A DNA stretch of 64,000 bases, from contig JADJVX010000021.1 in assembly GCA_016710385.1 (NCBI GenBank), positions 62,001-126,000 of the forward strand, given 5' to 3'. The stretch's first letter is position 1. Each line of letters starts with the position of its first letter. Shown here in pieces: positions 56,976-64,000 of the stretch. The notes beneath the pieces are model-generated. The model did no database searches and was not told where the DNA came from. It worked only from the letters and a program-made list of their open reading frames with translations. This DNA comes from Actinomycetales bacterium. GTDB taxonomy: Bacteria; Actinomycetota; Actinomycetes; Actinomycetales; Dermatophilaceae. The translations under genes were made by a program, and so were the position numbers.

Positions 56976-58064
56976 ATGTCCGAGGCCGAGTTGACCCCCG
57001 CCGAGACCCCCACCGAGACCCCCGCCGAGACCCCCACTGAGACCGTCGCTGGCGGTACTGGCAAGCGAGTCCTGCTGGCTGCCCCGCGCGGCTACTGCGC
57101 CGGCGTCGACCGAGCCGTCGTCACGGTGGAGAAGGCACTGGAGCTCTACGGCCCGCCGGTCTACGTGCGGAAAGAGATCGTCCATAACAAGCACGTCGTG
57201 CAGACCCTGCGCGCTCGCGGGGCGATATTCGTCGACGAGACCGACGAGGTGCCCGAGGGCGCCACGGTGATCTTTTCGGCGCACGGAGTGGCCCCGGTCG
57301 TGCACAGCGAGGCGGCCGCGCGGTCGCTGAAGACGATTGACGCAACCTGTCCGTTGGTGACCAAGGTGCACCGCGAGGCGGTGCGCTTCGCGGCCGAGGA
57401 CTACGACATCCTGCTGATCGGCCACGAGGGGCACGAGGAGGTCGTCGGCACGTCTGGCGAAGCCCCTGAGCACATCACCATCGTCGACGGGCCCGCCGAT
57501 GTCGACAACCTCACCGTCCGTGACCCCTCGAAGGTCGTGTGGCTCTCGCAGACCACGCTGTCGGTCGACGAGACGATGGAGACCGTGCGCAGGCTGCGCG
57601 AACGTTTCCCGGCGTTGAGCGACCCGCCCAGCGACGACATCTGTTACGCCACCCAGAACCGCCAGCTCGCGGTCAAGCAGATGGCCCCGGACACCGACCT
57701 CATGATCGTCGTGGGTTCGCGCAACTCGTCCAACTCGGTGCGCCTCGTCGAGGTGGCGCTGGAGCACGGCGCGCGCGCCGGGCACCTGGTCGATTTCGCC
57801 GAGGAGGTCGACCCCGCGTGGTTCGAGGGCGTGCAGACCGTGGGGGTGACCAGCGGGGCGTCGGTGCCGGAGATCCTTGTGCGAGACGTGCTCGCGCTGC
57901 TGGCCGACCATGGCTATGCCGACGTGCGACCGGTAGTGGCGGCGCAGGAGAGCCTGCTGTTCGCATTGCCCAATGAGCTGCGCCGCGACCTCAAGGCCCG
58001 CAAGGGCGTGGAGGCGGCCTCGGAGCGCCACGACGGCAGTTACGCCGACCACTCGTTGCACTGA
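56976..58064 (+). CDS. ispH: 4-hydroxy-3-methylbut-2-enyl diphosphate reductase
   Basis: The 362-residue iron-sulfur enzyme makes IPP and DMAPP in the last step of the MEP pathway. The cluster cysteines are in APRGYCAGVDRAV, TIDATCPLVTKVH and DICYATQNRQ; the substrate histidines are in EIVHNKHVV and FSAHGVAPVVH. Residues 5-24 are a Thr/Pro/Glu repeat (units of TPAE/TPTE) not typical of the family. Its 3' end overlaps rmuC on the other strand by 25 bases. Confidence 0.96.
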   Translation: MSEAELTPAETPTETPAETPTETVAGGTGKRVLLAAPRGYCAGVDRAVVTVEKALELYGPPVYVRKEIVHNKHVVQTLRARGAIFVDETDEVPEGATVIFSAHGVAPVVHSEAAARSLKTIDATCPLVTKVHREAVRFAAEDYDILLIGHEGHEEVVGTSGEAPEHITIVDGPADVDNLTVRDPSKVVWLSQTTLSVDETMETVRRLRERFPALSDPPSDDICYATQNRQLAVKQMAPDTDLMIVVGSRNSSNSVRLVEVALEHGARAGHLVDFAEEVDPAWFEGVQTVGVTSGASVPEILVRDVLALLADHGYADVRPVVAAQESLLFALPNELRRDLKARKGVEAASERHDGSYADHSLH

Positions 58065-59329
58065 GCAGAGGCAGCTGCACCTGTTGCGGCCGAGCCGCCA
58101 GCGTCGGCGGGTGGGCCCAGCGCGCCGGCGCGAGCGATAGTGGGCGTGGGTGTGAGCGGATCGACCAACTGCGGTCGTGCGACCTCGGCATCAAGGACGT
58201 CGAGCAACTCGGCGGCCGTCATGGGGCGCGGCGCCTCCTGGACCACCCGCGGTGACTCGACCGCCTCGGAGTGCACCCCCAGCTCGTGCATACGCCGTGC
58301 GGTCACCAGGACGCGGTTTTCCATCGATCCCACGAGCAGGTTGTAGGCCTCCACCGAACGCTTGAGGGCCTGTCCGACCTGGTCGGTATGCCGTCCGACG
58401 ACCCCGATGCGCGCGGTCAGCTCGCGACCCAGGGCCAGCAACTCTTTCGCACCTTCGGTGAGGGCGTCGTGCTGCCAGACGACTGCCACCGTGCGCAACA
58501 TGGCCAGCAAGGTGGCCGGGGACGCGAGCACTACCTTGCGGCTCATCGCGTGCTCGTGCAGTGCCGGATCGGCCGACAGGGCCGCCGCCAGGATCGCCTC
58601 ACCGGGGACGAAGCACACGACGAATTCGGGGGATGCCGGCAGCGCCGACCAGTAGTCCTTGCCGGCGAGGGCATCGACATGGCCGCGCAGCGCCTTCGCG
58701 TGGGCTGCCATCGCCGTGGATCGCTCGCTGGTGGGCAGGCCGTCGGCCTGGGCGGCGAGGAACGTGGTGAGCGGCACCTTGGCATCGACGGCCACGTGCT
58801 TGCCGCCGGGCAAGTTGACGACGACGTCGGGACGCACGGCAGCACCGTGGTGATTGCGGCTGCTGAACTGGGTGTCGAAATCACACCGGGCCAGCATTCC
58901 GGACAACTCGAGGACGCGGCGCAGGGTCACCTCGCCCCACGAGCCGCGGACGTTGGCCGACGCCAGCGAACCGACGAGCGAGGCCGTCTGGTCGCGCAGC
59001 CCGTCGGTGCTGCTCTGGACCCGCCCGAGCTCGAGGGCCACGCGCGCAAATTGCTCGCCGCGGTCGCGTTCGAGGGCGTGGACCTGGGTCTCGACCCGCA
59101 CCAACGTCTCGCGCAGGGGAGCGACCAGCTCGACCGTGTCGGCGTGGCGTCCGGCCTCCTGGTCGGCCATCGTCGTGAGGTGGTCGACGCGGGCGCGCAG
59201 CAGGTCGCGCTCGGTGGCCGCGGCGGCGAGCGGCACGGCATACCGGACGTGCAGCAACAGCCAGGTGAGCAGGACACCGAGGGTGACCCCGATGACGGTT
59301 CCGATGAGGAGGGTCGGCCAGTTCTGCAT
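58040..59329 (-). CDS. rmuC: DNA recombination protein RmuC
   Basis: The 429-residue protein has an N-terminal membrane helix (LLIGTVIGVTLGVLLTWLLL), a coiled-coil stretch (residues about 40-110) and the RmuC nuclease-like domain with GSWGEVTLRRVLELSGM, RPDVVVNLPGGKHVAVDAKV and FVPGEAILAAAL. It is thought to limit rearrangements between repeats. ATG 59329 lies six bases after CAGGGT on the minus strand, a leaderless layout divergent from the GH13 gene. The 3' end overlaps ispH. Confidence 0.92.
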   Translation of the reverse strand: MQNWPTLLIGTVIGVTLGVLLTWLLLHVRYAVPLAAAATERDLLRARVDHLTTMADQEAGRHADTVELVAPLRETLVRVETQVHALERDRGEQFARVALELGRVQSSTDGLRDQTASLVGSLASANVRGSWGEVTLRRVLELSGMLARCDFDTQFSSRNHHGAAVRPDVVVNLPGGKHVAVDAKVPLTTFLAAQADGLPTSERSTAMAAHAKALRGHVDALAGKDYWSALPASPEFVVCFVPGEAILAAALSADPALHEHAMSRKVVLASPATLLAMLRTVAVVWQHDALTEGAKELLALGRELTARIGVVGRHTDQVGQALKRSVEAYNLLVGSMENRVLVTARRMHELGVHSEAVESPRVVQEAPRPMTAAELLDVLDAEVARPQLVDPLTPTPTIARAGALGPPADAGGSAATGAAASAQCNEWSA

Positions 59330-59390
59330 GGTGCGACCCTGACATCGACCACTGACACCCTCCCGAGAGGCGGGTGTCTCAGGTGCGGGT

Positions 59391-59396
59391 TAGCCT
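59391..59396 (+). promoter_or_regulatory. -10 hexamer TAGCCT for the GH13 gene
   Basis: Six bases before ATG 59403; no ribosome-binding site is present, so a leaderless transcript is likely. Confidence 0.5.
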
Positions 59397-59402
59397 TCCA
59401 AC

Positions 59403-61886
59403 ATGACCTCGACCAGGCGTCCGAAACGCCTTCGCGCGGCGCTCTGGTCGCTGGTGGTGGTCGTCGTTGCCGGTGCCGTCGTCCTCGTGGGGCATGGGCC
59501 GGAGCGCCCCCCGGAGCGCGTGGTCACGGTCGCGGGCTCCTTCCAGAAAGGCTTGGGCTGCGCCACGGATTGGCAGCCCGACTGCTCACTGACCCGACTG
59601 ACAGCTGACCCCGGTGCTGCGGCTGTGAGTGGTGGCCACACGGCATACCAGGTCTATCGCGGGGTGCTCACCCTGCCGGCGGGGATGCACGAGTTCAAGG
59701 TGGCCCTCGATGGGGGGTGGACCGAGAGCTATGGCCGTGCCGGGGCACCGGACGGGGCCAATATCCCGCTGCGGCTGGCCGCCCCGACGCGGGTCGAGTT
59801 CGGTTTCGACCCGCAGACGCACATTGTCGCGGTCCGGGCAGTGGCTGCGCAGGTGTTCGGCGCGCCGCAGTCCGCCGCGCCGACGGCTCCCGTGGCGCTG
59901 GGGCCGGCCTCGCACGAGCAGTTCTATTTCGTCATGACCGACCGTTTCGCCAATGGCGACCGAGGCAACGACAACGGTGGCTTGGCGGGCGATCGCACGG
60001 TCACGGGGTTCGACCCGAGCGACAAGGGCTTCTTCCACGGTGGCGATCTGGCGGGGCTGACCCAGCGTCTCGACTACATCAAGGGGCTCGGCACGACGGC
60101 GGTCTGGCTCACTCCGGTCATGCGCAACCAACCGGTGCAGGGCGCGGGCACCGACGCGAGCGCGGGCTATCACGGTTACTGGATCACCGACTTCACCACG
60201 GTCGACCCGCATCTGGGGTCCGGGGCCGACCTCCGGGCGCTCGTAGCTGCCGCCCACGCACTGGGGATGAAGGTCTATCTCGACATCATCGTCAATCACA
60301 CCGCCGACGTGATCCACTCCGCAGACGGGGGCACAGCCTACGTCTACACCGGAATGGCCCCCTACCGAGATGCATCCGGAAAAGCCTTCGACCCCAAGGC
60401 TTTCGCCGGCCAGGCAACCTTCCCGACGCTGACGGCCGGGGGATCCTTCCCGCGGGTGCCAGTCGTGGATCCGGCTGCAGCACAAGCGAAGACGCCCGCG
60501 TGGCTCAACGACGTGACGATGTATCACAACCGCGGTGACTCGACCTTCGAGGGTGAGTCGAGCGAATACGGCGACTTCTTCGGCCTCGACGATCTCTTCA
60601 CCGAGCGCCCGGAGGTGGTCGAGGGCATGACCGCCATCTATCGCGGCTGGCTGGACCAGGGCGTCGACGGCTTCCGCATCGACACCGTCAAGCACGTCAA
60701 TCTCGGCTTCTGGCAGGCATTCTCGCCGGCGATTGAAGAGTATGCCGCGGCAGTTGGGCGGCCAGACTTCGCGATGTTCGGCGAGGTCTTCGATGCCAGC
60801 ACCCCGGCGCGGTCGGTCTACACCACCGCCGGCAAGCTGCCCGCCGTGCTCGACTTCGGATTCCAGCAGGCCGCCGTCGAGTGGGTCTCCGGCAGGGCGG
60901 GAACGCAGTTGGCAGATTTCTTTGCCGACGACGATTGGCTCACCGATGCCGACTCCAGTGCCTATCAATCGCCGACCTTCCTCGGCAACCACGACATGGG
61001 CCGAGCGGCGATGCTGCTCAAAGACGGCGCCGTCGACGACGAGGCATTGCTACGCAGAATGCGGCTGGCCACCGAGTTGCTCCTGCTCAGTCGGGGTCAA
61101 CCGGTCGTCTATTACGGCGACGAGCAAGGGTTGGTCGGCAGCGGTGGCGACAAGGATGCGCGGCAGGACCTCTTCGCAAGCCAGACGCCGGAGTATGCCG
61201 GGCAACCCACCCTCGCCGGGCCGACCGGCTCCCTCGACCGCTATGACACCGCTCACCCCCTGTATCGCCACATCGCACACCTCGGCGCCGTGCGCGCAGC
61301 CAACCCGGGCCTCACCGACGGGGCACAGGTCATGCGTTATGCGGCGCCCGATCGGGGGCTGGTCGTCTTCTCGCGGGTCGACCGGTCCACCGGGGTGGAA
61401 TACCTCGTGGCGCTCAACAACAGCGATCAAGAGGCGAGTGTCGATGTGTCCACCTTCGGGGCCCCGGCCTTCGATGCCATCTATGGACGGGGGGCGCAAC
61501 TGCAGCCCGACGCGGCCGGATCGGTCGGTGTCCAGGTGCCACCGATGAGCACCCGAGTGTGGCGCGCCTCCCGACCCGTCCCTGAACCTGCCTCTCTTGC
61601 AGTCGTTCTCACGGCTCCCTCCGATGGTGCAGCCATCGGTGGTCGGGCCATGCTCAACGCCTATGTCGAGGGCGGCGGCTATGCCGAGGTGACGTTCTCG
61701 GTGCGCCCGGTCGGCGCCCGAGACTGGACCGTCGTCGGCACTGACGACGCTCCGCCCTACCGCGTGTTCCACGACGTCACGGCATACCCTGCCGGCACCC
61801 TGCTGGAATGGCAGGCTGTGGCCAGCACGCGCGGTGGCCGGCAGGCGCACGCCGGCGCGAGCGCTTTGGTCGTGGGCGGCGATTGA
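59403..61886 (+). CDS. Exported GH13 family alpha-glucan hydrolase
   Basis: The 827-residue protein has an N-terminal signal anchor (ALWSLVVVVVAGAVVLVG), a beta domain like the pullulanase X25 module (GSFQKGLGCATDWQPDCSLT), a GH13 barrel and a C-terminal beta region. All four GH13 motifs are intact: DIIVNHT, GFRIDTVKHV (nucleophile Asp about 427), MFGEVFD (acid/base Glu about 461) and FLGNHDM (Asp about 531). It should cut alpha-glucans or maltodextrins outside the membrane; whether it acts as pullulanase, amylase or cyclomaltodextrinase cannot be decided here. It appears monocistronic. Confidence 0.88.
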   Translation: MTSTRRPKRLRAALWSLVVVVVAGAVVLVGHGPERPPERVVTVAGSFQKGLGCATDWQPDCSLTRLTADPGAAAVSGGHTAYQVYRGVLTLPAGMHEFKVALDGGWTESYGRAGAPDGANIPLRLAAPTRVEFGFDPQTHIVAVRAVAAQVFGAPQSAAPTAPVALGPASHEQFYFVMTDRFANGDRGNDNGGLAGDRTVTGFDPSDKGFFHGGDLAGLTQRLDYIKGLGTTAVWLTPVMRNQPVQGAGTDASAGYHGYWITDFTTVDPHLGSGADLRALVAAAHALGMKVYLDIIVNHTADVIHSADGGTAYVYTGMAPYRDASGKAFDPKAFAGQATFPTLTAGGSFPRVPVVDPAAAQAKTPAWLNDVTMYHNRGDSTFEGESSEYGDFFGLDDLFTERPEVVEGMTAIYRGWLDQGVDGFRIDTVKHVNLGFWQAFSPAIEEYAAAVGRPDFAMFGEVFDASTPARSVYTTAGKLPAVLDFGFQQAAVEWVSGRAGTQLADFFADDDWLTDADSSAYQSPTFLGNHDMGRAAMLLKDGAVDDEALLRRMRLATELLLLSRGQPVVYYGDEQGLVGSGGDKDARQDLFASQTPEYAGQPTLAGPTGSLDRYDTAHPLYRHIAHLGAVRAANPGLTDGAQVMRYAAPDRGLVVFSRVDRSTGVEYLVALNNSDQEASVDVSTFGAPAFDAIYGRGAQLQPDAAGSVGVQVPPMSTRVWRASRPVPEPASLAVVLTAPSDGAAIGGRAMLNAYVEGGGYAEVTFSVRPVGARDWTVVGTDDAPPYRVFHDVTAYPAGTLLEWQAVASTRGGRQAHAGASALVVGGD

Positions 61887-61891
61887 TCGCC

Positions 61892-61897
61892 TAGGCT
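61892..61897 (+). promoter_or_regulatory. -10 hexamer TAGGCT for the YgjV-GNAT gene
   Basis: Six bases before ATG 61904, directly after the GH13 stop. Confidence 0.5.
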
Positions 61898-61903
61898 CCG
61901 CCC

Positions 61904-62539
61904 ATGTCCTGGCTGAGCCCGGTCGAGCTCATCGGCTACCTTGCCTCTGCCCTCGTCGTTGCGTCCCTGGCGATGACCAGCGTCGTGCGACTGCGGACCA
62001 TCTCGCTTGTGGGCTCGGTCACCTTCGTTGTCTACGGCGTGCTCATCGGGTCGATCCCGATCGTGATCACCAACGCCGCGATCGCTGTGCTCAACGTCTA
62101 CTTCCTGCGCCGTGAGTTGGGCGGCGGTCGGGCGCTTGGGGCCAGCCCGATCGCCGCCGACGCGCCCTTCCTCGGCGACTTCCTCAGCTCCCACCTCGAA
62201 GACATCCACCAGAGCCAGCCGGATTTCCAGCGTGCCGAGGCGGGTGACTGGTGCCTGGTGCTCACCCGCGACGGCCTGCCGGCCGGGGCGCTCGTCGGTC
62301 GGCGAGAGGGCTCGACCCTCGAGGTCACGCTCGACTACGTCATGCACGCCTATCGCGACTCGCGGTTGGGGGAGTGGCTTTACGGCCCCGGGGCCAAGGT
62401 GTTCCGGGAGGCGGGGATCGGCACGGTGCGGGCCCACCCCACGACAGCCGTCCACACGGCATACCTGCGGGGGGTCGGGTTCGGCGACGATCGGGCGGCG
62501 ACCGGGGTGGGTGGCGCGCTCATCCGCACGGTCGGGTAG
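61904..62539 (+). CDS. YgjV-like membrane domain fused to a GNAT-like domain
   Basis: Residues 1-72 hold three hydrophobic helices of the YgjV kind (ELIGYLASALVVASLAMTSV, SLVGSVTFVVYGVLIGSIPI, AIAVLNVYFLRREL). Residues 85-211 resemble an acetyltransferase: LEVTLDYVMHAYRDSRLGEW, GIGTVRAHPTTAVHTAYLRG and VGF are strand-helix elements of GNAT folds. It would be a membrane-tethered acyltransferase; the substrate is unknown. It starts leaderless 17 bases after the GH13 gene. Confidence 0.7.
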   Translation: MSWLSPVELIGYLASALVVASLAMTSVVRLRTISLVGSVTFVVYGVLIGSIPIVITNAAIAVLNVYFLRRELGGGRALGASPIAADAPFLGDFLSSHLEDIHQSQPDFQRAEAGDWCLVLTRDGLPAGALVGRREGSTLEVTLDYVMHAYRDSRLGEWLYGPGAKVFREAGIGTVRAHPTTAVHTAYLRGVGFGDDRAATGVGGALIRTVG

Positions 62540-62554
62540 TGCCAGACTCGGACC

Positions 62555-63409
62555 ATGACAGACCCGGCCGTCCCGGTGTACGCCTTCGATCATGCGCTCG
62601 CGCTGAGGCCCGGGTCACGACCGGGGCAGAGGTATGCCGGGTTCGACGACCTGTGGCGGATCGGCAACGGCGTCCATGGCGGTCTGCTGTTGGCTCTTGG
62701 AGCTGCCGCGCTGCGCGCCGAGCTCGATGGTCGGCATCCCGATCCGGTGGCGTTCAGCGCGGTCTTCCCGACGGCTTCGGTGCCTGGTGACGTGACGCTC
62801 GAGTCGGAGGTGCTGCGGGCCGGCGCGTCGTTGTCGCAGGCCCAAGTCCGGCTGCTCCAGCCGGCAGCCAATGGTGGCGACCTCGCGGAGCGGATGCGGG
62901 CGGTGGCCTTGTTCGGCGATCTGGGCAAGCGTGCTGAACCTGTGCTCAAGACCGCCGCCGCGCCGGCGATCCCCGCGCCAGACGAGTGCGTCGGCAGCGA
63001 AGGTGCGATCGACTTCCTGGCCCACTCGACCCTGCTGGACCGAATGGAGATCCGGCTCACCCCGCAGACGGCAGGGTGGGCGGCTGGACAGCCATCCGGC
63101 GCAGGCGTTCTGCACGGCTGGGTGCGGTTTTCCGATGGGCGAGAGCCCGACGTGCTTGCGGTCCTCTGGGCACTGGACGCGATGCCTCCGGTCGCCTTCG
63201 ACCTCGGGCTCTACGGTTGGACGCCGACGCTGGAGTTCTCGGCGCACTTGCGGGCTCATCCGGCGCCGGGCTGGCTGCAGGTCGAGCTGACGACCCAAAC
63301 CGTTGTCGGCGGCCTCATGGAGGAAGATGCCCGGATCTGGGACTCCACCGGCCGGCTGGTCGGGCAGTCGCGGCAGATGTGCGGCTGGCGGGTGCCGCCG
63401 CCTCGGTAG
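62555..63409 (+). CDS. Thioesterase family protein (double hotdog)
   Basis: The 284-residue protein resembles TesB-like acyl-CoA thioesterases: RYAGFDDLWRIGNGVHGGLL in the first hotdog with a conserved Gly-Gly turn, PDPVAFSAVFPTASVPGDVT, and a second hotdog ending GGLMEEDARIWDSTGRLVGQ, SRQMCGWR. It would hydrolyse an acyl-CoA in the cytoplasm; chain preference is unknown. ATG 62555 lies six bases after CAGACT, again leaderless. The stop overlaps the possible -10 of ychF. Confidence 0.82.
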   Translation: MTDPAVPVYAFDHALALRPGSRPGQRYAGFDDLWRIGNGVHGGLLLALGAAALRAELDGRHPDPVAFSAVFPTASVPGDVTLESEVLRAGASLSQAQVRLLQPAANGGDLAERMRAVALFGDLGKRAEPVLKTAAAPAIPAPDECVGSEGAIDFLAHSTLLDRMEIRLTPQTAGWAAGQPSGAGVLHGWVRFSDGREPDVLAVLWALDAMPPVAFDLGLYGWTPTLEFSAHLRAHPAPGWLQVELTTQTVVGGLMEEDARIWDSTGRLVGQSRQMCGWRVPPPR

Positions 63410-63421
63410 ACTCTCGCTCTT

Positions 63422-64000
63422 GTGGCTCTCACTATCGGCATCGTCGGCCTGCCCAATGTCGGCAAATCGACCCTGTTCAATGCGCTGACCAAGAACAACG
63501 TCCTCGCGGCGAATTACCCGTTCGCGACGATCGAACCGAACGTGGGGGTCGTGCCGCTGCCCGACCCACGGCTGACCCGGCTAGCGGAGATCTTCGGGTC
63601 GGAGAAGATCCTGCCCGCGACCGTGTCGTTCGTCGACATCGCGGGCATCGTCCGCGGGGCATCGGTGGGGGAGGGGCTAGGCAACAAGTTCCTCGCCAAC
63701 ATCCGCGAGGCCGACGCGATCTGTCAGGTGGTGCGGGTCTTCGCCGACGATGACGTCGTGCATGTCGACGGCAAGATCAGCCCTACCGGCGACATCGAGA
63801 CGATCAACACCGAGCTCATCCTCGCCGACCTGCAGACCCTCGAGAAGGCGGTCCCGCGGCTGGAGAAGGAAGCCCGGATCGTCAAGGAGAAGCGCGCGGC
63901 ATACGAGAATGCCGTTGCGGCCCAACGTTGTTTGGAGGCAGGGGAGACCCTGTATGCCGCCCACACGGCATACGGTGTCGATCTTGCCGAGGCGCGTGGC
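63422..64000 (+). CDS. ychF: Redox-regulated ATPase YchF, 3' end outside the window
   Basis: The frame runs off the window after 193 residues. GTG 63422 gives TIGIVGLPNVGKSTLFNALT (P-loop), NYPFATIEPNVGVV, SFVDIAGIVRGASVGEGLGN (G3) and the coiled-coil segment EKAVPRLEKEARIVKEKRAA, typical of this Obg-like ATPase that binds ribosomes and ATP. TAGACT (63407-63412) may be its -10. Three motif copies fall in the last 77 bases. Confidence 0.95.
   Translation, partial: MALTIGIVGLPNVGKSTLFNALTKNNVLAANYPFATIEPNVGVVPLPDPRLTRLAEIFGSEKILPATVSFVDIAGIVRGASVGEGLGNKFLANIREADAICQVVRVFADDDVVHVDGKISPTGDIETINTELILADLQTLEKAVPRLEKEARIVKEKRAAYENAVAAQRCLEAGETLYAAHTAYGVDLAEARG

Overview
The window is high-GC DNA from an actinobacterium. 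Gene order and family content (actinobacterial str, S10, spc and alpha operons, zinc-type S14 and L36, PPDK, a DUF4245 protein, a deazaflavin-dependent oxidoreductase) fit the order Micrococcales, perhaps near Intrasporangiaceae/Dermatophilaceae. The family placement is inference. No rRNA, tRNA or CRISPR array was seen.

Layout. 1-3706: end of a polysaccharide block (a cut glycosyltransferase, a frameshifted GT61-type transferase, a GH79-like lipoprotein). 3901-6591: ppdK, with a DosR-like box in its leader. 7050-11416: str operon rpsL-rpsG-fusA-tuf. 11597-20373: a tightly overlapping cell-surface polysaccharide operon (two GT4 transferases, ABC exporter, wecB, a DUF6270-like protein, an SGNH-like membrane protein). 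20404-22767: M18 aminopeptidase and EamA transporter. 23112-33206: S10 and spc operons. 33368-36481: secY-adk-map-DUF1801. 36668-40676: infA-rpmJ-rpsM-rpsK-rpsD-rpoA-rplQ. 40807-44476: truA, a decayed VapBC module, an ABC-F protein and an ArsR-like regulator. 44742-47278: rplM-rpsI and glmM. 47436-50339: a two-gene secreted-protein unit split by an IS256-family element. 50397-64000: carbonic anhydrase, fumarase, oxidoreductase, PfkB kinase, DUF4245, xseB-xseA, ispH, rmuC, a secreted GH13 enzyme, a YgjV-GNAT fusion, a thioesterase and the start of ychF.

The most striking signal is not a gene. The octamer GTATGCCG, or its complement CGGCATAC, occurs about 82 times by hand count where roughly 2-3 are expected. 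It occurs in both orientations and all six reading-frame registers, often using rare codons (ATA, GTA, GCA, TAT), and as inverted pairs between genes. This resembles DNA uptake sequences or the cyanobacterial HIP1 element; I know of no such element described for actinobacteria. It is absent from about 47.3 to 52.3 kb, around the IS element.

Two cautions. Five genes carry single-base frameshifts, mostly at homopolymers. One is rplM, which should be essential, so sequencing indels are likely and the other frameshifts should not be read as biology without checking. Many genes outside the ribosomal operons have a -10-like hexamer six or seven bases before the start codon, suggesting leaderless transcripts; several starts were chosen on that basis.
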